64,000 nucleotides of DNA, from NCBI RefSeq assembly GCF_000969985.1, contig NZ_CP009526.1:4092001-4156000 (forward strand). Direction: 5' to 3'. The stretch is from Methanosarcina barkeri str. Wiesmoor. GTDB lineage: Archaea; Halobacteriota; Methanosarcinia; Methanosarcinales; Methanosarcinaceae. The translations under genes were made by a program, and so were the position numbers. This document shows positions 55,288 to 64,000 of the stretch, in pieces. Each line of letters starts with the position of its first letter. Position 1 is the first letter of the stretch. The notes below the pieces were generated by a model. The model was not told where the DNA came from. It saw only the letters and a program-made list of their open reading frames with translations, and ran no database searches.

Positions 55288-56441
55288 AATTGGGCGTTAA
55301 AGTCGACCTTAAAAAACAGTATAAAGAAGCTGAAATCAATGGAAAAAAAAGTGCTAAGAAAGCTTTTACAAGTACTAAGAAAGCTTTTACGTTAGATATC
55401 AGCTTTGAAATGGGAAACGAACTTGTCGTACTTTTTGGGCCTTCTGGATCAGGAAAGACCACGTTATTCAAATGTATTTCAGGTATCACAGAACCTGATG
55501 ATGGAAAAATAACTGTGGGAAGTAAAGTTTACTACGACAAAAACCAGAAAATTAACCTGCCCATCCAGAAACGCAATCTTGGCTATGTTTTTCAGAACTA
55601 TACCCTCTTTCCTCACATGAATGTTAGAAAAAACATAGAATGCGGCCTCAAAGGCTGGGAAAAAGAGGACAAGGAAGCAAGGGTTGCAGAAATGCTGAAT
55701 CTTCTCCATATTGAAGAACTGGAAACCCGTTACCCGTCGCAGCTCTCAGGCGGGCAGAAGCAGAGAGTTGCTCTGGCAAGGGCTCTTGCCCCCAACCCTG
55801 GGATTCTGCTTCTGGATGAACCATTCTCCGCACTTGATACGGGAATAAGAACCAAACTTGCAGAAAAGATAAAAGATTTGCAAAATAAGATTGGAATACC
55901 TTTGTTGTTCATTACCCATAACTTTGAAGAAGCTTTCCTGCTGGCTGATAAAATTCTTATCTTGCATGGAGGAAAGGCTCAACAGTTTGGAACTCCAGAA
56001 GAAATCTTTTATCATCCTGAAAACCGGCATGTTGCAGACCTCACTGGCCTGTCCAACATTTTTGATGAAGCTAAAGTAGAAAGGTATGATGAAAAGTCAA
56101 AAAATATAATATTAAAAAGTGAGGATATGAGAATAAAAGTAAAATCTCAAAACCTTAAACCTGGAGATAAAGTTTCCTGGGGGATACATCCCGAGAACAT
56201 AACTCTTCTTTCACCGGATTATGGTTCTGAAGATCAGGATGAAAACATCTATTCTGCACATGTCAATAGTATCATCAACAAAGGGCCAAAAAAACGAATC
56301 ACACTTAAGCTTGTCAGACAAAATAAAACCCTTATTGCAGAAGTTCCTGCGCAATTTGTTGATTCCATGAAGCTTTGCGCAGGTGGTTTATGCCTGGTTA
56401 AACTGGAAACGAGTAAAGTGGTGGCATTCCGTAGCTTATAA
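55284..56441 (+). CDS. modC: Molybdate ABC transporter ATP-binding protein
   Basis: A 385-residue ATPase: Walker A FGPSGSGKTT, Q-loop region (QKRNLGYVFQNYTLFPHM), signature LSGGQKQRVALARALAP, Walker B ILLLDEPFSALD and the switch His (FITHNFEEAF). The last 120 residues form a TOBE-like regulatory domain (KPGDKVSWGIHPENITLL). An N-terminal insertion with repeated KKAFTSTKKAFT is unusual and is not part of the ABC fold. Energises ModB. End of the mod operon. Confidence 0.94.
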   Translation: MKLGVKVDLKKQYKEAEINGKKSAKKAFTSTKKAFTLDISFEMGNELVVLFGPSGSGKTTLFKCISGITEPDDGKITVGSKVYYDKNQKINLPIQKRNLGYVFQNYTLFPHMNVRKNIECGLKGWEKEDKEARVAEMLNLLHIEELETRYPSQLSGGQKQRVALARALAPNPGILLLDEPFSALDTGIRTKLAEKIKDLQNKIGIPLLFITHNFEEAFLLADKILILHGGKAQQFGTPEEIFYHPENRHVADLTGLSNIFDEAKVERYDEKSKNIILKSEDMRIKVKSQNLKPGDKVSWGIHPENITLLSPDYGSEDQDENIYSAHVNSIINKGPKKRITLKLVRQNKTLIAEVPAQFVDSMKLCAGGLCLVKLETSKVVAFRSL

Positions 56442-56812
56442 CTCAACAAATAGCACTTTTTTTGATAGGATGTCGGGCATCTGTAATTACAAGGCTTACA
56501 TTTTCAAAGACAAAACGTCAGTAGTTATCCCAACTTTCATCTTGACTCTTTATAGTCCGCATCAATATGTTTACATAAACATATCCAAGTTTCATATTAA
56601 TAAACTAGCAAATAATAACTTTGTAAATTATTTAAATAATGAATTACTCCAGATTGAATATAAATGAGCTTAAAATGCCTATTAAATAATATAAATGATC
56701 TGTTTTTATGTAAACTCTATATATAAGATTTTAGACTTTAGCGAGATTTATTTTTTAAAAAGATCCCTATTGTTAACTTGCAGTGATGAAAAATTATATA
56801 TAATATTAGATA
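56442..56812. other. A+T-rich gap after modC
   Basis: No gene. Plus-strand A+T-rich sequence between the mod and anf operons; nothing recognised apart from the promoter elements that follow at 56813. Confidence 0.4.
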
Positions 56813-56871
56813 GGAAATAGGTTACTGTTTTCCTATATTATAAATACATGTTATGTTTTAGAAAACATAAC
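56813..56871 (+). promoter_or_regulatory. Promoter and palindromic operator of the nifI-anf operon
   Basis: A box GGAA-N13-TTCC (56813-56833), flanked by an outer ATAGGAAA / TTTCCTAT inverted repeat, is followed by a TATA box (CTATATTATAAA, 56833-56844). A perfect inverted repeat GTTATGTTTT / AAAACATAAC with a two-base spacer follows at 56850-56871, overlapping the predicted transcription start (about 25 bases after the TATA box). That position fits an archaeal repressor site. Nitrogen regulators such as NrpR or a molybdenum-responsive repressor are possibilities. The box and TATA sequence recur on the other strand upstream of the anfH remnant at 63327-63361. Confidence 0.65.
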
Positions 56872-57146
56872 GTGATAAAAGTATAAAAGGGGGCTAAAAA
56901 CACACTAGAAGACTATTAAAACTCGGATAATTCGCTACGCGATAGGACAAAATAGTGCAGAAATAAAGTTCAACCTTTTTTGTCGATTACGATGGTCTGT
57001 GTAATCGGGAAAAAGAAGAGGTAAGCTTGCACTTGAAATTATCGAAAAGAAACTGTTGTTGCCACAAAGCTTCTTGATATGAGTTAAACGCAATTTCATT
57101 CACTACACAGCATAAAACTTCATTGTGTACCACAAAACTTCATTTG
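56872..57146. other. Leader of the nif/anf operon; anfH expected here is absent
   Basis: About 330 bases of transcribed but apparently non-coding sequence lie between the promoter and nifI1. The usual first gene of such operons, anfH, is not present. Direct repeats of cataaaacttcatt and cacaaaacttcatt occur at about 57110-57143. Confidence 0.5.
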
Positions 57147-57186
57147 CCGCCGAATGATGTTTCGTATTACAAAGTTTGTTCGGCGG
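57147..57186 (+). promoter_or_regulatory. Hairpin in front of nifI1
   Basis: CCGCCGAA (57147-57154) and TTCGGCGG (57179-57186) pair perfectly, extended by wobble pairs to about 11, round a 24-base loop. Its end is five bases before the AGGAGG site of nifI1, so it may affect translation or mark an RNA processing site formerly located behind anfH. Confidence 0.5.
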
Positions 57187-57202
57187 TGAAAGGAGGACTA
57201 AT

Positions 57203-57520
57203 ATGAAAATGATTAAAGCTTTAATACGTCCTGAAGCCGCTGATGACGTTATAGAAGGACTTGCAGAGGGGGGATTTGTTTCACTAACAAAAATAGATGC
57301 ATTTGGCCGTGGAAAACAAAAAGGAGTCACAGTTGGAACAATACACTATGATGAGCTTCCTAAAACCATGCTTATGCTAGTTGTAGAAAATGAATCTGTT
57401 GAAGAAGTTGTTAAACTCATCAAATACAAAGCGTACACCGGTTATCAAGGAGACGGTAAAATTTTCGTCATTCCCGTTGACAATGCATACACAATACGTA
57501 CCAGGGATGCAGGCCTTTGA
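57203..57520 (+). CDS. nifI1: Nitrogen regulatory PII-like protein NifI1
   Basis: A 105-residue GlnB/PII superfamily protein of the NifI1 type: MKMIKALIRPEAADDVIEGL, FGRGKQKGVTVG, then YTGYQGDGKIFVIPVDNAYTIRTRDAGL. NifI1 and NifI2 bind 2-oxoglutarate and ATP and switch nitrogenase activity off after ammonium addition by binding to the dinitrogenase. The start at the ATG at 57203 is set by AGGAGG; the longer frame overlaps the hairpin. Usual place in the operon is between the reductase gene and the D gene. Confidence 0.92.
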   Translation: MKMIKALIRPEAADDVIEGLAEGGFVSLTKIDAFGRGKQKGVTVGTIHYDELPKTMLMLVVENESVEEVVKLIKYKAYTGYQGDGKIFVIPVDNAYTIRTRDAGL

Positions 57521-57533
57521 GGAGGGTGAAATT

Positions 57534-57911
57534 ATGAAAGAAATAATTGCAATAATCCGTCCAAAAAAAGTTGTGCCTACAAAAGAAGCCCTTGAGAAAC
57601 TTGGTGTTCCGAGTTTAACTGCGATTCCAGTTTTTGGAAGAGGTAAACAAAAAGGTATCGCAACCGAACTTGACATTGAGATTCGCCCTGAAATTCTGGA
57701 TCAGAGCATAAAAGCTGGGAGGAGGATGGAATATATTCCCAAGCGCCTGTTTTCCATAGTTACCCGTAATGAAGATGTTGACACAATAATTGAAACAATT
57801 ATGAAGGTTAACCAAACTGGTGACATCGGTGATGGGAGGATTTTCATCTGTCCTGTTGATGATGCCATTAGAGTAAGAACAGACGAACATGGCGACAACG
57901 CTCTTCTATAA
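57534..57911 (+). CDS. nifI2: Nitrogen regulatory PII-like protein NifI2
   Basis: A 125-residue PII-type protein: MKEIIAIIRPKKVVPTKEALEKLG, VFGRGKQKGIATEL, a longer T-loop region (SIKAGRRMEYIPKRLFSIV) than NifI1 and a C-terminal GDGRIFICPVDDAIRVRTDEHG. It acts together with NifI1 in post-translational shut-off of nitrogenase. The start at 57534 follows GAGGGTGA; a longer overlapping frame exists but reaches into nifI1. Confidence 0.92.
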   Translation: MKEIIAIIRPKKVVPTKEALEKLGVPSLTAIPVFGRGKQKGIATELDIEIRPEILDQSIKAGRRMEYIPKRLFSIVTRNEDVDTIIETIMKVNQTGDIGDGRIFICPVDDAIRVRTDEHGDNALL

Positions 57912-59868
<1,957 letters not shown>

Positions 59869-59883
59869 GGAAAAGGAAATATC

Positions 59884-61272
59884 ATGTCTTGTGAACTAAA
59901 ACAACGAGAACGTCCAGGAATTATCAACCCTATATTCACATGCCAGCCTTGCGGAGCACAGTATGCCAGCGTAGGAATAAAGGATTGTATCGCGATTGTT
60001 CATGGGGGACAGGGATGCGTAATGTTCGTTCGTATGCTATTCGCGCAGCATTTCAAGGATAGCTTCGAGATCGCATCCTCGTCTCTTCACGAGGATGGTG
60101 CAGTATTTGGAGCCCTTAATAGAGTCGAAGAGGCTGTAGATGTTCTTTTGATGAGGTATCCACATGTAAAGGTCATACCTATCATCACAACATGCTCGAC
60201 GGAAGTCATCGGCGATGATATTGATGGTCTTATTAGGAAACTTAACAAAAAGCTTTTGAAAGAGAAATATGCAAATCGGGAAGTACATCTTATTCCGATT
60301 CATACTCCAAGTTTTAAAGGAAGCATGATAACAGGATACGATGTGGCGGTGCATGATATCGTAAAAGAGTTTGCAAAAAAAGATAAACCTAATGGAAAAC
60401 TCAATCTAATTACCGGATGGGTCAATCCGGGAGACGTTACAGCGCTCAAGCACCTTCTATCAGAAATGGACATAGATGCAACAGTCCTTTTCGAAATCGA
60501 AAGCTTTGATTCTCCTTTGATGCCGGATAAAAGTGGATTCGCCCACGGTAGCACAACGATAGAGGACTTGACCGGAACTGCGGATGCACTGGGAACAATT
60601 GCATTGAACAAGTACGAAGGTGGGAAAGCTGCCGAATACCTTAAAAACAAATTTGATGTTCCTGCAATCATAGGACCGACTCCTATTGGAATCCGTAATA
60701 CGGATACGTTCCTGCAAAATTTAAAAAAAATGACCGGAAAACCAATTCCCGAATCACTTGTTCGTGAGAGGGGAATTGCAATCGACGCAATTACCGATCT
60801 TACCCATATGTTTTTTGCCGACAAAAAGGTTGCCATTTACGGAAATCCAGACCTTGTCATAGGTCTTGCTGAATTCTGTCTAGATATGGAGATGAAACCT
60901 GTGGTTCTTCTTCTTGGCGATGACAATAACACATATAAGGATGATCCGCGCATCAAAGAATTCCAGGAAAAAGTCGATTTCGATATGCAGATCATTATGA
61001 ACGCAGATCTGTGGGAACTTGAAAGGCGGATCAAGGATAAGGAAGTTGAACTTGATCTTATCCTGGGACATTCCAAGGGTCGCTGGACTGCTATTGATAA
61101 CAATATCCCGATGGTACGTGTAGGTTTCCCTACATTTGATCGTGCAGGGCTATACCGCCATCCAGTTGTTGGGTATGAAGGTGCTATATGGCTCGCTGAA
61201 CAGATGGCAAACACACTTTTCACCGATATGGAATTCAAAAAGGATAGGGAATGGATATTGAATGTATGGTGA
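59884..61272 (+). CDS. anfK: Fe-only nitrogenase beta subunit
   Basis: A 462-residue AnfK: INPIFTCQPCGAQYASVGIK with the first P-cluster Cys, IVHGGQGCVMFVRML with the second, PIITTCSTEVIGDDIDGLI with the third, and IIGPTPIGIRNTDTFLQNL. The sequence is clearly Anf-like (LILGHSKGRWTAIDNN, GYEGAIWLAEQMANTLF). It forms the catalytic heterohexamer with AnfD and AnfG. It is the last gene of the operon; no anfE or anfN-type gene follows. Confidence 0.95.
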   Translation: MSCELKQRERPGIINPIFTCQPCGAQYASVGIKDCIAIVHGGQGCVMFVRMLFAQHFKDSFEIASSSLHEDGAVFGALNRVEEAVDVLLMRYPHVKVIPIITTCSTEVIGDDIDGLIRKLNKKLLKEKYANREVHLIPIHTPSFKGSMITGYDVAVHDIVKEFAKKDKPNGKLNLITGWVNPGDVTALKHLLSEMDIDATVLFEIESFDSPLMPDKSGFAHGSTTIEDLTGTADALGTIALNKYEGGKAAEYLKNKFDVPAIIGPTPIGIRNTDTFLQNLKKMTGKPIPESLVRERGIAIDAITDLTHMFFADKKVAIYGNPDLVIGLAEFCLDMEMKPVVLLLGDDNNTYKDDPRIKEFQEKVDFDMQIIMNADLWELERRIKDKEVELDLILGHSKGRWTAIDNNIPMVRVGFPTFDRAGLYRHPVVGYEGAIWLAEQMANTLFTDMEFKKDREWILNVW

Positions 61273-61697
61273 AGTTTATTCGGTGATTAAAAATTTTAAT
61301 TAATTGAATATGTAAAATTCAGTTGTTATTTAATTAGGCTCTTCCAGTTCACAGTGTTAATTAATTCTGGCGGAATCAATTGAAAAAGATACAAATTAAA
61401 GTCACGGTGGTGCATCCGATTGCAAATGATGGATATTTCGCTCCTCATTCCCTGGCGAAACAAAAAGATGCAGGGGTGCATCCCTACTGCTTTTATTAGC
61501 TGTCCATTTTATGCTACCTTGCTTAAATAGTAAATTTTAGTAAAAGTATAATTTTACTTAAGATTTAGTCCCTAAGAACTTACGCAAGCGAGTAGATAGT
61601 CTCGAAAGCGAGAAACTGTTTTGACTGTAGTCTAAAGCTATTATAATTTACAATATGAACCTGGCTTTATTGCAGTTTATGAAGAAGAAGGAAGGAA
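61273..61697. other. Gap after the anf operon, no gene seen
   Basis: A short frame reading KKIQIKVTVVHPIANDGYF about 61380-61500 has a possible GGCGGA site before a TTG, but no family. A small hairpin (tctcg-aaag-cgaga) stands at about 61600-61613. Confidence 0.35.
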
Positions 61698-61940
61698 ATG
61701 GAGAGTTTTGAGTCGTTTAGAAAAAAAGTTTGCAATGAGAATAGTATTCCTGCGATACGAATGGCTGTAGAGGACACTGTAAAACATCTTGAAGAAGTAC
61801 TTTTAGAGAATCCTGATTTAAGTTTAAAGAAAGTTTTAATTTTATATCTGAAAAATGGAGAATTTAACAGGCTGGATGTTATTTGCAGCCATGTTCCGAA
61901 GTGGTTTAACATAGAGTTAGAGGTTTTAGGATTTATATAA
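61698..61940 (+). CDS. Small hypothetical protein
   Basis: An 80-residue protein starting MESFESFRKKVCNENSIPAI, followed by DTVKHLEEVLLENPDLSLKK and VLILYLKNGEFNRLDVICSH. It is rich in helix formers, with no membrane segment or metal motif. A GAAGGAAGGAA ribosome binding site precedes the ATG, which makes expression likely. I do not recognise the family. Neighbours are the anf operon upstream and a convergent FMN-binding protein. Confidence 0.5.
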   Translation: MESFESFRKKVCNENSIPAIRMAVEDTVKHLEEVLLENPDLSLKKVLILYLKNGEFNRLDVICSHVPKWFNIELEVLGFI

Positions 61941-62065
61941 GAAGTTGTAAACGAATTGCCGAACAAATTGACCATCAGAATAGTAAATGTGCAAACTCTA
62001 TGAATACCAGCATATCCATATCAGCTGTCACTTCCTTTATCATTTAGGCTCGTACCATAAATGGC

Positions 62066-62088
62066 ATTTTGGGACCTTCTCCCAAAAT
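62066..62088. terminator. Hairpin between convergent genes
   Basis: ATTTTGGGA-CCTTC-TCCCAAAAT, a nine-pair stem with a five-base loop, lies between the small hypothetical gene and the convergent FMN-binding protein. It has the shape of a terminator for one or both, though without a clear T-run. Confidence 0.5.
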
Positions 62089-62117
62089 ACCTTGCTTCGT
62101 GTAACCTTAACATATAA

Positions 62118-62651
62118 TTAGTGAATTTCCGATTTAAACAGTTTTTCAGATTCCACGGAGTTTTCTTTAGCTGTCATTCCCTGCGGTGTTATTTTATAAA
62201 CCGAAACCGGATTTTCGTCAAGTGAAGAGCGATACTTTTCAATAAAATTGCTGGTTAAAGAATTACTGTAATATTCTGGCATATATTTATCAACCAGTTT
62301 CTGGAGAGCTTCAGCAGCTTCTTCGAAGTCGGTTACTTTTTCTGCCTTTCCAAAAAGCATTACGCTCATATATGCCGTATCAACATGGCAGGGTACAGGA
62401 TCAATTACAGTGCCATGCTCCTGATATATTGTGAAACAAACAGGTGGACTTTGGGAAAGAATATCTTCTTTTTTACCAGAACCCATACCATGAAAGTAAA
62501 CTGAACCTTTGTGCCACACATAATTTGTTGGAACAGCATAAGGAAAATTACCGTTTACCATTCCCAGCACACCTGTTCTTTCCTGCAAAAGAAAATTTTC
62601 TATTTTCTCTTTGTCCGTGCAGTCTCTTTGCGTATATCGAACCTGATCCAT
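62118..62651 (-). CDS. Pyridoxamine 5'-phosphate oxidase-family FMN-binding protein (NimA-like)
   Basis: A 177-residue split-barrel flavin protein: MDQVRYTQRDCTDKEKIENFL, GVLGMVNGNFPYAVPTNYVW, VYFHGMGSGKKEDIL and VCFTIYQ form the flavin-binding barrel. Members of the Nim-like group reduce nitro-compounds; some are annotated as 5-nitroimidazole resistance proteins. The physiological substrate in methanogens is unknown. The ATG at 62651 gives the common family start; a longer frame begins ten codons earlier. Confidence 0.83.
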   Translation of the reverse strand: MDQVRYTQRDCTDKEKIENFLLQERTGVLGMVNGNFPYAVPTNYVWHKGSVYFHGMGSGKKEDILSQSPPVCFTIYQEHGTVIDPVPCHVDTAYMSVMLFGKAEKVTDFEEAAEALQKLVDKYMPEYYSNSLTSNFIEKYRSSLDENPVSVYKITPQGMTAKENSVESEKLFKSEIH

Positions 62652-62971
62652 TAGAAAACACCCTATCTTTATACTTAGCATGATAATACAGAATAAAACT
62701 GGCTCCCAATGCTCCTTTTGATTTTCTACTCCTTATCAAATTTAAGCCTTGTATGGCAATTCACTGATTAGTTTAGCGATGGTTTGAAAAACCATAGTTA
62801 GGACAACCTTACTACCCAAGTTAATGACGAGATCGATAGTCAAAGAAAGGATAAAGTAGAGTACTTTCATTTATCTGTGCCTGTTATTCGAAGAATATCA
62901 TGTGTGTTTAGTTATGTAAAAATTATATTTAGTGAAGGTTAGTTGATTTTTTGTCCTTTGATATATCGATG
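62652..62971. other. Gap, no gene seen
   Basis: Sequence between the FMN-binding protein and the anfH remnant. The continuation of the anfH frame (to 62898) is no longer homologous to nitrogenase reductase. No other feature recognised. Confidence 0.45.
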
Positions 62972-63164
62972 CTTCCTTAGAGTATCCCATTATCGTATTT
63001 TGAGGTACACCGCCAAGTACTAAACGAGCACAGTCAGCTTTGGGGGTCACAGCCATGAATGAAAACATTTTTTCCATGATAATATGCCATAGCTGCTGCA
63101 GTATTTTGTTGAGTGGTGAATTATCCAATGCCACCTTTCCATAAAAAGCAATTTTTCGGATCAT
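62972..63164 (-). pseudogene. anfH: Truncated, frameshifted anfH (nitrogenase iron protein) fragment
   Basis: Starting at the ATG at 63164 the strand reads MIRKIAFYGK, then one base is missing (near 63135). In the corrected frame it continues GGIG, a TAA in place of the P-loop Lys codon (63121-63123), TTQQNTAAAMAYYHGKNVFI and HGCDP. An extra C in the run at 63042-63046 brings in KADCARLVLGGVPQNTIM, and a further extra base leads into MDTLRK. Homology then stops after about 72 residues. These are clear N-terminal AnfH motifs, so this is a broken copy of the gene that normally heads the anf operon. Confidence 0.85.
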
Positions 63165-63609
63165 TGGCACTCTTTAAATATTCATAATAATTATTACAAA
63201 ATTCACTTATTTCAGCATTTTATTTTGAGCAACTACTTATTCTAAACAAGTAACAAGTTTCTTTTATGCAGCTTACTCCAGTTCCAGGCCTCCTATATTG
63301 TGTCAGATAACTTTATTTTAGACGAATATAATATAATATAGGAATACACTAACCTAGTTCCGATTTGATAATATAAATAATTATTGGGTATAAAAAATAA
63401 GGACTTTATAGAGCAAGAGTACTCATGCCTGGCAAAGTTATGAGTGAGCGTAATAATGGGACTCTATAAGTTATAACTAAAGAAATAACATAAGTTTTAG
63501 TGGATAATTTACATCCACATCTTTTCAAAAGGTATGCATTTTCCAGAAAAACATTATTTCCTGCCGTTAAGTATTTAAAAGAGAACAGATATTTGAGTAT
63601 CCTTGTAAA
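63165..63609. other. Upstream region of the anfH remnant and of tRNA-Trp
   Basis: No gene. Besides the promoter relic at 63327-63361, a TATA-like GTATTTAAAAG at about 63569-63579 lies 30-40 bases before tRNA-Trp on the plus strand. Confidence 0.4.
63327..63361 (-). promoter_or_regulatory. Promoter relic upstream of the anfH fragment, copy of the anf promoter box
   Basis: On the minus strand the box GGAA-N13-TTCC at 63361-63341 is followed by TATATTATATTATA. It matches the box and TATA region at 56813-56844 in about 26 of 30 positions. It lies about 165-180 bases upstream of the anfH start. The 22-bp palindrome of the live promoter is not repeated here. Confidence 0.65.
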
Positions 63610-63801
63610 GGGGCTGTGGCCTAGCCCGGCATGGCGATGGGCTCCAGCGGATAAATGATGAACAACGGGTATACTGAATCTTTCCCGACGGGGCAAGATA
63701 ATGAGGAACCGTTGGAGCACTGATAGATGCTCACCAGAAAACTGTATAAGCAGTTGTTCGGAGATACCCGTCGATCGTGAGTTCGAATCTCACCAGCCCC
63801 A
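63610..63801 (+). tRNA. tRNA-Trp (anticodon CCA) with an intron
   Basis: Exon one 63610-63647 and exon two 63766-63801 give a 74-base tRNA. It has acceptor GGGGCTG/CAGCCCC, discriminator A, anticodon stem ATGGG/CCCGT, loop CTCCAGA with anticodon CCA (63644-63646), and T-arm GTGAG-TTCGAAT-CTCAC. The intron interrupts after position 37, the standard archaeal place, and will be cut by the splicing endonuclease at a bulge-helix-bulge. Confidence 0.93.
63648..63765 (+). ncRNA. tRNA-Trp intron containing a box C/D guide RNA
   Basis: The 118-base intron has box C (ATGATGA, 63655-63661), box D' (CTGA, 63674-63677), box C' (about TAATGA, 63699-63704) and box D (CTGA, 63720-63723). The sequence before box D, TTGGAGCA, pairs with the anticodon loop; its fifth base upstream of the box (G63715) lies opposite C34 (63644). 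The sequence before D', ACGGGTAT, pairs with ATACCCGT at the start of exon two; the fifth base (G63669) lies opposite position 39 (C63767). So the intron should guide 2'-O-methylation of both sites, as in the known haloarchaeal pre-tRNA-Trp system. Confidence 0.88.
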
Positions 63802-64000
63802 CGTTTTTTCTTTAATTTTGCTTCTTTATATATATTCTTATAAGACTCTTCTCCATACACGCTTTTTAGTGTTCCCTTTTACACTTATTCATTTTAGTCT
63901 TCATGTAATCTATTTTACCGTTCCCCTTTGTACTGATAATTTAATCACTCCTTTTTATACTTATTCGCTTAACACTTAACTACTAATCCGACACTCAAGA

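Overview
This window is chromosomal DNA from a methanogenic archaeon of the genus Methanosarcina. It carries HdrDE heterodisulfide reductase, a geranylgeranyl reductase, an archaeal histone, MCM, RfcS, PriS, GINS, pelota, an intron-containing tRNA-Trp and S-layer proteins with duplicated Methanosarcina-type domains. Intergenic DNA is long, A+T-rich and full of short tandem repeats. A formate dehydrogenase pair (fdhAB), which not all Methanosarcina have, and an Fe-only nitrogenase suggest the M. barkeri side of the genus; that species guess is an inference. None of the stop codons I checked at ordinary gene ends is TAG, as expected of a pyrrolysine-decoding lineage.

Layout. 1-7.3 kb: partial geranylgeranyl reductase, two DUF116 proteins, hdrED, a small sulfite reductase-like protein and a rubrerythrin-like protein. 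7.7-13.3 kb: a broken ferredoxin gene, a TrmJ-type methyltransferase, mcm, DUF424 and two coiled-coil proteins. 13.7-20.3 kb: a cell-surface protein, the pycB-pycA-birA anaplerotic operon and a methyltransferase. 20.4-27.6 kb: histone, membrane protein, rfcS, QueG-like Fe-S protein, RNA phosphodiesterase, diadenylate cyclase and DUF1614. 27.9-34.7 kb: a large S-layer protein with a nearly exact internal duplication, then the rqcH-pelA ribosome-rescue pair. 34.9-38.2 kb: an accessory island with a caspase-FGE fusion, a small protein resembling effector-associated constant components, and a second FGE-domain protein. 38.2-45.8 kb: replication (priS, gins) and translation (rpl44e, rps27e, aIF2-alpha, nop10, PAC2) genes, endonuclease Q and tRNA-Ser. 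45.9-47.4 kb: a DUF4145 protein and an ORF interrupted by three in-frame amber codons. 47.4-61.3 kb: a molybdenum/nitrogen region with an FmdB paralogue, fdhA, fdhB, mop, modABC and the Fe-only nitrogenase operon nifI1-nifI2-anfD-anfG-anfK. 61.3-64 kb: a small unknown gene, an FMN-binding protein, a decayed anfH fragment and tRNA-Trp with a box C/D guide RNA in its intron.

Most striking points. (1) The 34.9-38.2 kb island looks like a conflict or regulated-proteolysis module: caspase-like protease fused to an FGE domain, an EACC1-like partner whose natural start codon seems lost, and a stand-alone FGE protein. (2) The Fe-only nitrogenase operon lacks anfH. A frameshifted anfH fragment lies inverted downstream, and both loci keep almost the same promoter box; the live promoter also has a perfect 22-bp palindrome near the predicted transcription start. 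(3) The FmdB paralogue in front of fdhAB has lost the Cys-His pair at the metal site. (4) The ORF at 47.0 kb reads through three UAG codons and may be pyrrolysine-decoded or decayed. (5) The tRNA-Trp intron can be matched by eye to anticodon C34 and to position 39. Several dispersed repeat families have also duplicated the 3' ends of genes (pelA, mcm).
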